This document shows, piece after piece, positions 39,450 through 48,930 of a stretch of 54,677 nucleotides of DNA. Under the pieces are notes generated by a model, which was not told the origin of the DNA, ran no database searches, and was given only the letters and a program-made list of their open reading frames with translations. Position numbers and translations under genes: made by a program. Source of the DNA: Priapulus caudatus (taxonomy: Eukaryota > Priapulida > Priapulimorpha > Priapulimorphida > Priapulidae); NCBI RefSeq assembly GCF_000485595.1, contig NW_014577241.1:294118-348794 (forward strand), written 5' to 3'. How positions within the stretch are numbered: position 1 is the stretch's first letter; each line of letters opens with the position of its first letter.

Positions 39450-42386
39450 AAGATGGTCGATGAAGCCTCCATAGAGGAGATTTTCGAAGATATTGACATG
39501 AACGATGATTTCAAACTCGATGTGGACGAAGATTCGAAGAGCGAGTTGAAGCAAGAGACGCCGCATCAGTCAAAGGTAAGACGTTTAACGTCAATCGTGT
39601 GTTCTTCTGTAGTGTAAATAGCTTACCTTCGCCGTATATTGTAGGAGTTTTCCTTATAATACATCAGAAGGAAAGTTTATCACGAGTTATTAAGATGAAA
39701 AATTTAGTTTTCGTTACGCGATAGAATGTCGATAATATGCTTCTAAATATTGACATGCACAACATGATGGACGTTGTTGATGCTATGCCGACACGATACG
39801 CCGACACGATACGCCAGCACGATACGTCGACACGATACGCCGACACGATACATCAACACGATACGTCGATACGATACGTTGACACGATACGTCGACACGA
39901 TACGCCGACACGATATGCTGACACGATATGCCAACACGATACGTTGACACGATACGTCGATACGATACGTTGACACGATACGTCGACACGATACTCCGAC
40001 ACGATATGCCGACACGATATGCCAACACGATACGTTGACACGATACGTCGACACGATACGCCGACACGATACATCAACACGATACATCAACACGATATGC
40101 CGACAGACGTCACATTACGTTGTGTTTTCGCCCGCAGCTGTCGCTGGAGACGCTTGCTGCCGGACAAGAGATCATCATGAGGCAGCTGAACGGCATGCAG
40201 TCAACCCTCAACCTGCTCGCAAATCGTTTCCTCGGCATGCCGGCAGCCGACGAGCAGGTATGAAGCCAGCGGTAACCGTGCGTTTACCGCATTACCAACG
40301 TACCAACATAACAGGAAGGTCACCAGTAGCATAGCTAATCTATTTTTCTTGGGAGGGGGGCAAGGCCATATACATGGTGTGTTCTGGGAAAATGACCGCC
40401 TTTGACTATCTATTGTATATTGTAAGGGGGGAAACTGCTCCTGTGCCCCCCCCCCTTGGCTAGCTACGGCCTTTTGCTGCATTACCAACATACCAACCTA
40501 ACAGGGAGGTCAATGTATAACAGGATGGCCATACCATAACAAGTACCATAACAAGAGGGTCATACCATAACAAGAGGGTCATACCGTAAAAAGAGGGTCA
40601 TACCATAACAAGAGGGTCATACCATAACAAGAGGGTCATACCATAAAAAGAGGGTCATACCATAACAAGAGGGTCATACCATAACAAGAGGGTCATACCA
40701 TAACAAGAGGGCCATACCATAACAAGAGGGTCATACCGTAACAAGAGGGTCATACCATAACAAGAGGGTCATACCATAACAAGAGGATCATACCATAACA
40801 AGAGGGTCATACCATAACAAGAGGGCCATACCATAACAAGAGGGTCATACCGTAACAAGAGGGTCATACCATAACAAGAGGGTCATACCATAACAAGAGG
40901 GTCATACCGTAACAAGAGGGCCATACCATAACAAGAGGGCCATACCATAACAAGAGGGCCATACCATAACAAGAGGGCCATACCGTAACAAGAGGGCCAT
41001 ACTATAACAAGAGGGTCATACCATAACAAGAGGGTCATACCGTAACAAGAGGATCATACCATAACAAGAGGGTCATACCATAACAAGAGGGTCATACCAT
41101 AACAAGAGGGTCATACCATAACAGGAAGGTTGGGACAATGTTGCATGGACGTGCGTGCGTCGGGCAGAGCTCAGGGTTAGGGTTCCCCTATACGTCCCTA
41201 TTGTCAGAGTGCAGCTTTGCTATTGTCAGCCACACACGTTGTGCATGCTCTCAGCTCGTGTGTGAACACTGCTGCATGGTGATGGTAAAACATTGCTGGT
41301 TGAGAATTTCCACATCTTTACTTAATACATAATGTAATATACTTATATATAATCCCCTGAGGGATCTCCCATTATGTACTATTGATATAATCCTTGTATA
41401 ATACTTGTATTCTTCTACTTAACATAATATAACAAACTTAAATAACTAATCATAATTATAATTAATAATAATGATAGGACGAATATTATGTCTTAGAATA
41501 ATTATAATATTAGAATGTTCTATTATTTTGCCCGTGAGTAATGTTCTCTTGTCTCGATGGCAGGTCGTGACCTCTCTGCCGCTCGGCCAACCCGCGAAGG
41601 AAGAAGACAAGTTCATACGCGCCACTCCGGAGATCGGAGCCGCGAAAGTTGTGAGCAAAGACGCTGAGGCGCGGGCGGACGACGGCGCGACGCCGCAGCT
41701 GGCAAAGCGCCAACGCGCGCCGTCCCCCGAGATTGAGATCGTGCACGCGACCTCCGAGGTCAGGCAGGGGGCGCCACCCGCGGCATCGGGCGGCGGCGGC
41801 GGCGGCGCGCGGCTGGAGCATCGCGGGGCGATGATGGCGCCACCGTACGCCGCTCCCGACAAGGTGCCGATGAGACCGGAGATGTCTCTCGCTCCGCTGC
41901 AGCAGCAGCGGCACCACGGTGGCGCCCTCTCTCATGCATCCATGTCCGCCGCCATGAGCAGGGAGATGCACCAGCTGTCCGCGATGCATAGAGGGCCGGC
42001 AAACCCCGCGGTGAGTCGCGCGATATATTAGTCTATGCTGCGTTGGTATCCTAGAGGCTGCATATCTTCCGTTGACGTTACACTTATCTTTAATGTCCTC
42101 CTTGTGAAGGGCTTCGTGGCAGTATGCTACGCTAAGCCGCGAGGCTGTGTCATCGGTTAGAGTCACCGCGCTCTAGCGTCCGCATTACGGCTTCGCGAAA
42201 CTCTGCAGCGTTCGGCCGCCGATCAGAACAAATTGAATCGTCAGAGAACTGAACGATCATCTTTTCTATGCGATTCCAGGTGGCGCCGGCATCGTGGAAG
42301 CCATCCCTGCAGCAACAGCAGCATCTTCAGGCTGGCGGCAGACTCCCGGTGGATGCCGCCAACAGGTTGGCGAGGCCCATGCCTGC

Positions 42387-42417
<31 letters not shown>

Positions 42418-43302
42418 ATGAAGCGCCCCCAAGTGGTGGTCGTTGACACGTCGCTGTACAGCCATTACCCACGTGAGTGTGCTGCGGGTCCAGACGGGCG
42501 AATAAAATTTTTAATTACTCTCATCATTACCGCAACCACTTTGATGCTAGTTACTAGATCGCTTATAGATGGCTTATCGACATTGAAACTGACGATTGCA
42601 TTCGCAATTAATTTTAAGACGACATGCAGGGGGCGGGCTGACGTATCGTCGCGGGGTCTCTTAGGAAATTCAGTAGTTAGTTTACGCAGTAATTTCTATT
42701 CTTATGGTGATCTTTCTGTGCTCCTGTGGGTACCTTACGGAACAATTTTTTGTATGTGTTTCAATGTATTTTGACTCCGGATATCACTTAAACAATAATT
42801 TTAGACTCATGATTCTCGTCATCTTTCAAGTCATTTTTTTAAACGTCGATGTCGATATCAGCGTGCTTACGTAGTGCTTATCGTTTGCAGTGCTGAAGCC
42901 TCTCGGTGCAGTCATCAGCAACCATGGTCGATGGCGAAACATGCCACCAGAGCGTGCTGCACGCCAGATGACACTGAACCTGGCGAGTCACTGCGTGTTT
43001 GGAGATGACGTGATGGCACAGTGCACGCTCAGCGGGTGGGGAGGTCGCCAGCAGCTACCACAGGATGGCATGGAACTCATCAAAAGTACGCACAAACTCT
43101 GATGTTATTGAATTATCAATATCATTATTATTATTATTATTGTTATACTATTGAATTATTATCATTATCATTCATGTTGTTATTAGTCTTAGTATTATTA
43201 TTATTATTATTATTATTATTGTTAAATTCATGCTGTGTGATTAGTTTATAATATGAAGTATGCGATGTCTGGAATGTATGTCTGTAGGTAACATATTATA
43301 AG

Positions 43303-43334
<32 letters not shown>

Positions 43335-43337
43335 TGC

Positions 43338-43368
<31 letters not shown>

Positions 43369-43780
43369 TGTGTGTGAATGGTCAAACTTGAGCTTTGATT
43401 CTGACGTGACGTATCTCCACTTCGTCGTTGCAGGCGTTGTGTCGCAGTACTTCCAAGGTTGCTTCACGTCGGACAAGTGGGAGAGCGTGTGGTCCCGGTG
43501 CGTCGAGAGCATTCGCGACAAGTGCAAGGGCCTGCGCAGCAAGGATAAATACAACAGGATGGGTCCGGAGCCGGGGCAGCCCGGGAGCGAGATGCTACCT
43601 CACGGCACCGCCTTGCACAGCGCCGCAAACATAAGAGCAGCAGATGCACAGATGGGGGTGCCGCCGATGGTCGGAAGAGCTGTGGATGGATGCAGGATGA
43701 TGGAGGCACCGACTCCCGTTCTCTCTATAGCTGACGATGAGCCGCCGTTCATTCTAAAACCAGAGCCACAGTGGTTATAA
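39450..43780 (+). CDS. BEN-D copy 2: multi-exon BEN-domain protein, 5' end missing at gap
   Basis: Exons: 39450-39575 (acidic, EEIFEDIDMNDDF, LKQE at 39546), 40138-40257 (helical LSLETLAAGQEIIMRQLNGM), 41564-42010 (KRQRAPSPEIEIV, Gly run), 42280-42472, 42891-43085 and 43434-43780 (TAA). Phases agree throughout; the last two exons are joined in phase 1. The BEN domain is divergent and split over them: ARQMTLNLASHCVFGDDVMA, LSGWGG, DGMELIKSVVSQYF, then WESVWSRCVESIRDKCKG. A C-terminal LKPEP is a second psi-K-x-E site (43753). Unlike the other members this one has several introns. The start codon lies in the gap or upstream. It is presumably a chromatin or DNA-binding regulator, by family only. 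Confidence 0.8.
39784..40105. repeat. 13-bp ACACGATACGTCG satellite, BEN-D copy 2 intron
   Basis: About 24 clean units in the position equivalent to the copy 1 array. The shorter length shows array-length difference between the copies. Confidence 0.9.
40500..41125. repeat. 19-bp VNTR, long allele
   Basis: About 32 units of ATACCATAACAAGAGGGTC with GGGCC and CCGTA variants, in the intron of BEN-D copy 2. Confidence 0.92.
43303..43373. repeat. (GTGC)n tract before the last BEN-D exon
   Basis: GT run then about 14 GTGC units, ending 60 bases before the acceptor of the BEN-D terminal exon. The same repeat type lies just 5' of the BEN-A and BEN-C exons. Confidence 0.9.
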
Positions 43781-44500
43781 TTTACGTTATGCCACAATCT
43801 ATTTTATGTATGTTCCGTATATAACCGTATGTTCATGCCAACGCAATGACCTTATATATCGATATGTATAAATATATGTATATGATATGATTACCTAATG
43901 TATTATTAAAAGCACTTGTATGGAGGTTATATATATGTGCATTTATATTTGTAGCACCAAATTAGACGACATGGAAAGAATTATTCGTGTGTTGTATGTA
44001 TTTGCGTCCCTACTAGTTTGGGGGCATACATAAAATCAACATTTATCTGTTTAATATATTGTAAATAAATGCTAGAGCGATCATGAATACAACTTTTAGT
44101 TAGAAAAGTTGTATATAACCGATCATTTTACTAGTAAAATAAAAACGGATATCAATCAATAAGTATTGAAGAGTGAAACCAACGATATATGTGTGAATAT
44201 TCCATTGAGGGTAATAATAAACTGTATTAAACACCATTATATGTTTTGTGTATAATAAACGATCTCAGTGCTGTTTGTGAATGGAAAACATTTGTGCGTC
44301 ATGTTCTAACTGATCGTTTGAGAGCTAATCGAAGTATATATATACATAGTCTTACCTTCACATCACAGCAGCAGGGCGTGTCTGCGTCACACAACCCTGC
44401 AACCTCAACCTGCATGCGCGCTACGCCGCCGCCGCCATCGCAAATTTTAGCCAATCTCCGCTTGATCCCAGTGTGACCTCTTCGCATCGGCGGGAAATAC
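43781..44500 (+). other. BEN-D 3' UTR and BEN-E upstream region
   Basis: AT-rich and non-coding. AATAAA at 44064-44069 is the likely BEN-D polyadenylation signal. A 10-bp stem hairpin follows at 44088-44113. A TATATATATA block (44335-44345) lies upstream of BEN-E and might act as a TATA element. Confidence 0.45.
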
Positions 44501-44831
44501 TGAAACCGCGTTTTCGTTTTCTGTAAATGCAGAGCACGGCGTTGAGCGGCAACACGGACCTCACCGCACAACAGACGGCGCCACCGACGGTGGCACGGCC
44601 GCCGCCCGAGCATCTAGACAGGCGTACGCGCGGCGGGCCGCACGGACGGCGCCACCGTCGCGGCGCGGCGACAAACAAGAGGCCGTCGCGCCATCACCGA
44701 CGCCCGAATTCCGATTCGTCGCTCAAACGTATAGCGGGTGCGGCGGCGGTGGCAGCGGCGGCGGCGGCGGGGCGGCGGGATGTGAGGATGAGGAGGAGTC
44801 GTCGTTAAGGAGCGGATGCAGCTGCAGCCTC

Positions 44832-45674
44832 ATGGCGAGGCTGCGCACGATGCTGCGCAACCAGACGACGATGAATCACAACCAGATGGTCGCCATGGAG
44901 AAGCTCTGCTCGCTCGAACAACTCCTCGCCGGCAACCTTCGACCTCTCGACCCGCCACAGCCACCGCCGCCGACGGAGATTCCCATGGACACCAAGACCG
45001 CCGTCCCTCCCCCACGGGAGGAGGTGGCGCAGGCGTTGGTGTTGCCCGTGAGGAGGTCGAGCCGGCGAGCGAGGACCGGCAGGGGCGGCGGTCACCGGGA
45101 CGCGCCGCGCAGCGACGACTACAGCAGCGGTGGGGGATATCACCTCGCGCTGCCCCCGCCGGACCTCACCCCGCGCTACGCCGCATCCCCGCCGGTCCTC
45201 GTACGCGTGAAGCAGGAGCCCGGCATCAACCTGCCCCCGCCGGGCCTCGCGCGACCCTACGACGACCCGCCCCCCGCGCTCGCGGCGGTTGCCACGGCGA
45301 CGGCGGAGGCGGGGCAGCTGATGATGTCGCAGCGCGGGCCGCAGGTGATGGTGGGCGGCTCGGCGACCTTTATGATCCCGGTGGATGAGTACCGGCAGAA
45401 GGTGCTGCTGGGGTCCCGCGACGCGCCGACCTTCGTCATGCGGCTGCTGCGCGCGCTCGTGCCCCTCCACCGCCTCAAGGACATGAACTACAACGGCAGC
45501 CTCGGCTTCCGACGCATCCCGCCGGAGCTCATCGCCGTCATGGAGCGGCAGGCACAGCAGGAGTTTGACTCTCAGTTCCGCATCGGCCGCGACACGGGCA
45601 TGGTCGATCGCATCAACATGGTGTGCCGCGACGCCAGGCGGCGCCACAAACGCAACTCTGTCCTCGGCGAGTAG
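44832..45674 (+). CDS. BEN-E: short, divergent BEN-domain protein
   Basis: An ATG-started ORF of 280 residues; the frame is open for about 95 bases further upstream (Gly/acidic) after a TAG near 44733, so an upstream exon is possible. Order: helical MARLRTMLRNQTTMNHNQM and MEKLCSLEQLLAG; Pro-rich linker; VKQEPGI (45207); C-terminal BEN-like region (about 45400-45640), with TFVMRLLRALVPLHRLKDM, NGSLGF, PPELIAVMERQAQQEF and INMVCRDARRR. The usual SN..G and TGK landmarks are weak, so this is the most degenerate member. AATAAA lies at 46033-46038. Confidence 0.72.
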   Translation: MARLRTMLRNQTTMNHNQMVAMEKLCSLEQLLAGNLRPLDPPQPPPPTEIPMDTKTAVPPPREEVAQALVLPVRRSSRRARTGRGGGHRDAPRSDDYSSGGGYHLALPPPDLTPRYAASPPVLVRVKQEPGINLPPPGLARPYDDPPPALAAVATATAEAGQLMMSQRGPQVMVGGSATFMIPVDEYRQKVLLGSRDAPTFVMRLLRALVPLHRLKDMNYNGSLGFRRIPPELIAVMERQAQQEFDSQFRIGRDTGMVDRINMVCRDARRRHKRNSVLGE

Positions 45675-45728
45675 GATGCGACGACGCCAGGCGGCGCCAC
45701 AAACGCAACTCTGTCCTCAGCAAATAGG
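45631..45728 (+). repeat. Tandem duplication of the BEN-E C-terminus and stop codon
   Basis: ACGCCAGGCGGCGCCACAAA..CTGTCCTC with its TAG stop (45631-45674) is repeated with a 53-base period at 45684-45728, again ending in TAG. The second copy has CAGCAAATAG where the first has CGGCGAGTAG. Confidence 0.9.
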
Positions 45729-46740
45729 TCGCTACGGCAGCGGCGGCCGTTCACGGAATTACGTCTGCGATGTGGCGAAGCGAAGTCGATCGTTTGTCGT
45801 GGGAGGGAGAGGGTGCAGGTTTAGCGCAATTGTGATGTTTGTGGAATCGTCGTGGCGTGACGTGTTCCGTCCGTTATTGTTGTTGTTCCCCCTCCCTTCC
45901 CCCCCCCCGTTGCCGCACTGCTGCACGCCACTCACGGTGAAAGTGAATTACCCCAGGTTGGAATGGTCTCCCATTTTAATTGCCGCAAGTCAGAATTGCC
46001 GCTAGGCTTAAGAAGGAAGAATGGAAAGTTGAAATAAAATGGAAATACTGCAGAATTACTGCTGGGCTTAGCCGAATGAGCCGCTCTATAACTCGTTTAT
46101 TTGCCTAACTTGAATGAACATTAAAGGAGAAGCAAAATTTATTGTATCTAATTTGATTTACGTGTGTGTGTGTGTGTTGTGTGTAAGATTTCTTCGCGAC
46201 CGATAAATGCTGCTTCCGTGCGACATTTTGATGTGCAAAAAAATGCAGATTGTCACGTGCGAATGTACATGGTTTGGTCAATTGTTTTTGGTCGGGTTTG
46301 AATTCGATTCGACGAAAATCATGCATTACCGAACGTTTTTAGTTGCCGTGTTGTAACAAATCAATTATGAATAAAATACTAGTGCCACATTGTGTGAGTT
46401 TTTTCTAAATCCGAGTTTATTCCTGTTATCATTGCGACTGACTGTGCGCGGAAAATACATAAAAATAATTCTCGAAAACTAACTAATAACCCCAACACAA
46501 AATTTTTTGATGTGCGCGTTTTGCATGGACATCTAGACACGGAAAAAGAACAAAGGTCACAAACCCACCAATTGTTGTCTTTACCGACACAATAAACATT
46601 TTTGACATGCGCGTTAGTTTGCAAGGACAACAACACGCAGTGTCATCGTCACTATCCTGAATCACACGTACCACGTCACCTGCGCTTTATCTCGCCCCCC
46701 CATTAAATCGTCACTTAGTTCAATATACCTTCTCTTCAGC
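45729..46740. other. BEN-E 3' region and intergenic
   Basis: Non-coding, AT-rich after 45960. Repeated TTGCCG / CTGGGCTTAGCCG-like motifs occur around 45980-46070 and a short GT run near 46165. No exon is supported. Confidence 0.4.
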
Positions 46741-46907
46741 TTTGCACTGTCTCTCTCCAGGATCAGCACCTCTGCCTCTCGCCGCTGCTGCTCTCGCTCT
46801 TACACAAACTTATTTGCTGCTTACGTACAGGAGAGGCGGGCCGGCACGCGTGCAAGCGACGGCGTCGTCGCCGCGCCGACGCCGCGATACAGACGGGAGC
46901 CCTGCAG

Positions 46908-48287
46908 GTGGAGCTGCGAGCGAGTGGCGAGACCGCCGCCTGGCAGGCGCACGTGACGAGGCGTCTGCAGCATCTCGCCAGCAAGCTGGACGTGATCGGA
47001 CTCGACGTCGCCGCCGCCGTCGCCGAGATGCGCGACGCCGTGCGCGGTAAGAGCCCGGCAGGGGGCGCCGCCGCTGCTGCCGACGCCGCGACGACGACTT
47101 ACACGTTCGAGTTTCCGCAGCGCGACGACGACGACGACGACGACGACGCGGCGGGGGAGGGCGTGGCGGTCGGACGGCGGGCGGCGGCGGGCGACGAATC
47201 CGGACCCTCGGTCGCGACGAAGCGCGAAGCAGACGCCGACGCGCCGGCAGGTGGCGCCACCGACGGCGACGCCTCTTCCTCGCGTGCCCAGCAGCGCCCC
47301 CTGTCGGCCGATCCGTCGCGCGCGTCGTCGGGGGCAGGGAGCGGTGAGGACGCCTGCCCGCCGGGCGACCCCGCGTGTCGCGACGGGAAGGACGTCGCCG
47401 CGGCAACAGCGAGACTCGCAGACGTCGCCGCGGCAACAGCGAGAGTCGCCGACGCAGCAGCCGCGTCGCCCGGAAACGACGCCCTTCCCGCGGCGGCAGG
47501 TGTCGCCACTCGCGAGCACGTCGACAACCAACTCCAGGTTTACGAGCGGAGCGGAGCGATCAAACGTACGGCAGAGGGCAACCTGGTCGTGTCCGCGCAC
47601 CCCGGCGCGCCCTACCCCGGCGCCCCCCAGTGGCAGCACCGTGGTTTCCCGCAGGATGGCGCCACCTCCTCCTCCCCCGCCGCCGCGGCGACCGGTGGCG
47701 ACCCCGAGCTGTACGAGGCGGCGGCGAGCGGGTTCGGGCGTCCGCCGGCGCGCGCGTACGACGACCCCTACCGCGACCCCTACGCCTCGTCCGACCCCGA
47801 AGACTCGAGCGACTCCGAGGCGTGCATGATGGAAGCGGTACGCATCAAGCAGGAACCGTTCTTCGACGAACTCCTCGGCGCGGCATTCCCGGGCGCCGCC
47901 CCCGAGCGCGCGCTGGCGGCGGCGCCCCCCGACGACGGCGGCGCCATCTACCTCGGGCGCACGTGCGTCGCGATGCAGGCCAGCGACTACCAGGAGTGCG
48001 TGCGCAAGTCGAAGGACGGCAAGAGCCTCGTGCTGAAGATGATGGACTTTGTGTTCACGAAGACGGAGCTAGCGACGAGCAACCTGAGCGGGCGCACGAA
48101 GGACCCGGTGTCGCGGCAGCCGCAGCCGTGCAACGTGCTGGACGGCGAGCGGGTGAACGCGCTGTTCAGGCAGGCGCGCGAGGAATACCCGGGATTCATC
48201 GACGACATCGACGAGCTCAAGCAACTACGCGTCGCAGTCAACACCAAGTGCAGGCACACGCGCCTCAGCGTGTCTCAGTACCTGTAG
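46908..48287 (+). CDS. BEN-F: BEN-domain protein, large 3' exon
   Basis: Open from at least 46809 in this frame; acceptor-like sites are TTACGTACAG at 46830 and CCCTGCAG at 46907, so the exon start is uncertain and a 5' exon is likely. It ends at TAG 48285-48287. Order: helical segment (AWQAHVTRRLQHLASKLDVI); Ala/Asp-rich linker with an Asp run; an imperfect 10-12 residue internal repeat (ATARLADVAAATARVADAAA); a Ser/Asp-rich region; IKQEPF (47844); BEN domain (about 47990-48260), with LVLKMMDFVFTKTELATSN, LDGERVNALFRQAREEYPGF and VNTKCRHTR. AATAAA lies at 49074-49079. Confidence 0.85.
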   Translation: MELRASGETAAWQAHVTRRLQHLASKLDVIGLDVAAAVAEMRDAVRGKSPAGGAAAAADAATTTYTFEFPQRDDDDDDDDAAGEGVAVGRRAAAGDESGPSVATKREADADAPAGGATDGDASSSRAQQRPLSADPSRASSGAGSGEDACPPGDPACRDGKDVAAATARLADVAAATARVADAAAASPGNDALPAAAGVATREHVDNQLQVYERSGAIKRTAEGNLVVSAHPGAPYPGAPQWQHRGFPQDGATSSSPAAAATGGDPELYEAAASGFGRPPARAYDDPYRDPYASSDPEDSSDSEACMMEAVRIKQEPFFDELLGAAFPGAAPERALAAAPPDDGGAIYLGRTCVAMQASDYQECVRKSKDGKSLVLKMMDFVFTKTELATSNLSGRTKDPVSRQPQPCNVLDGERVNALFRQAREEYPGFIDDIDELKQLRVAVNTKCRHTRLSVSQYL

Positions 48288-48930
48288 GTGTGTGTCTCAG
48301 TGTGTCTCAATACCTGTAGGTGTGTCTGACTCTGTGTGTCTCAGTACCTGTAGGTGTGTGTGACTCTGTGTCTCAGTACCTGTAGGTGTGTCTGACTGTG
48401 TGTCTCAGTACCTGTAGGTGTGTCTGACTCAGTGTGTCTCAGTACCTGTAGGTGTGTCTGACTCTGTGTCTCAGTACCCATAGGTGTGCGTGACTCTGTG
48501 TCTCAGTACCTGTAGGTGTGTCTGACTCAGTGTGTCTCAGTACCTGTAGGTGTGTGTGACTCTGTGTCTCAGTACCTGTAGGTGTGTCTGACTCTGTGTC
48601 TCAGTACCTGTAGGTGTGCGCGACTCTGTCTCAGTACCTGTAGGTGTGTCTGACTCTGTCTCAGTACACGTAGGTGTGTCTGACTCAGTGTGTCTCAGTA
48701 CCTGTAGGTGTGTCTGACTCTGTGTCTCAGTACCTGTAGGTGTGCGTGACTCTGTGTCTCAGTACCTGTAGGTGTGTCTGACTCTGTGTCTCAGTACACG
48801 TAGGTGTGTCTGACTCAGTGTGTCTCAGTACCTGTAGGTGTGCGTGACTCAGTGTGTCTCACTCAGTATCTGTAGGTGTGTGGACCTCTGTCTCAGTACA
48901 TGTGGGTGCGCATGCCTCAGTGTCTCAGCG
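48270..48930 (+). repeat. 32-34 bp minisatellite that includes the BEN-F stop codon
   Basis: About 19 units of TGTCTCAGTACCTGTAGGTG plus TGTCTGACTC follow the gene. The first unit is the last coding sequence itself (VSQYL and TAG). Array units therefore derive from the coding end. Confidence 0.92.

Noticed and set aside
36130-41125. Regularly spaced repeats considered as a CRISPR array
   Set aside because: Units are directly tandem with no unique spacers, and the genome is eukaryotic.
46810-47829. Minus-strand ORFs of 142-272 residues and + frame ORF 47375-48319 over BEN-F
   Set aside because: Composition artefacts of CGX-rich sequence. The BEN motif lies only in the 46908-48287 frame.
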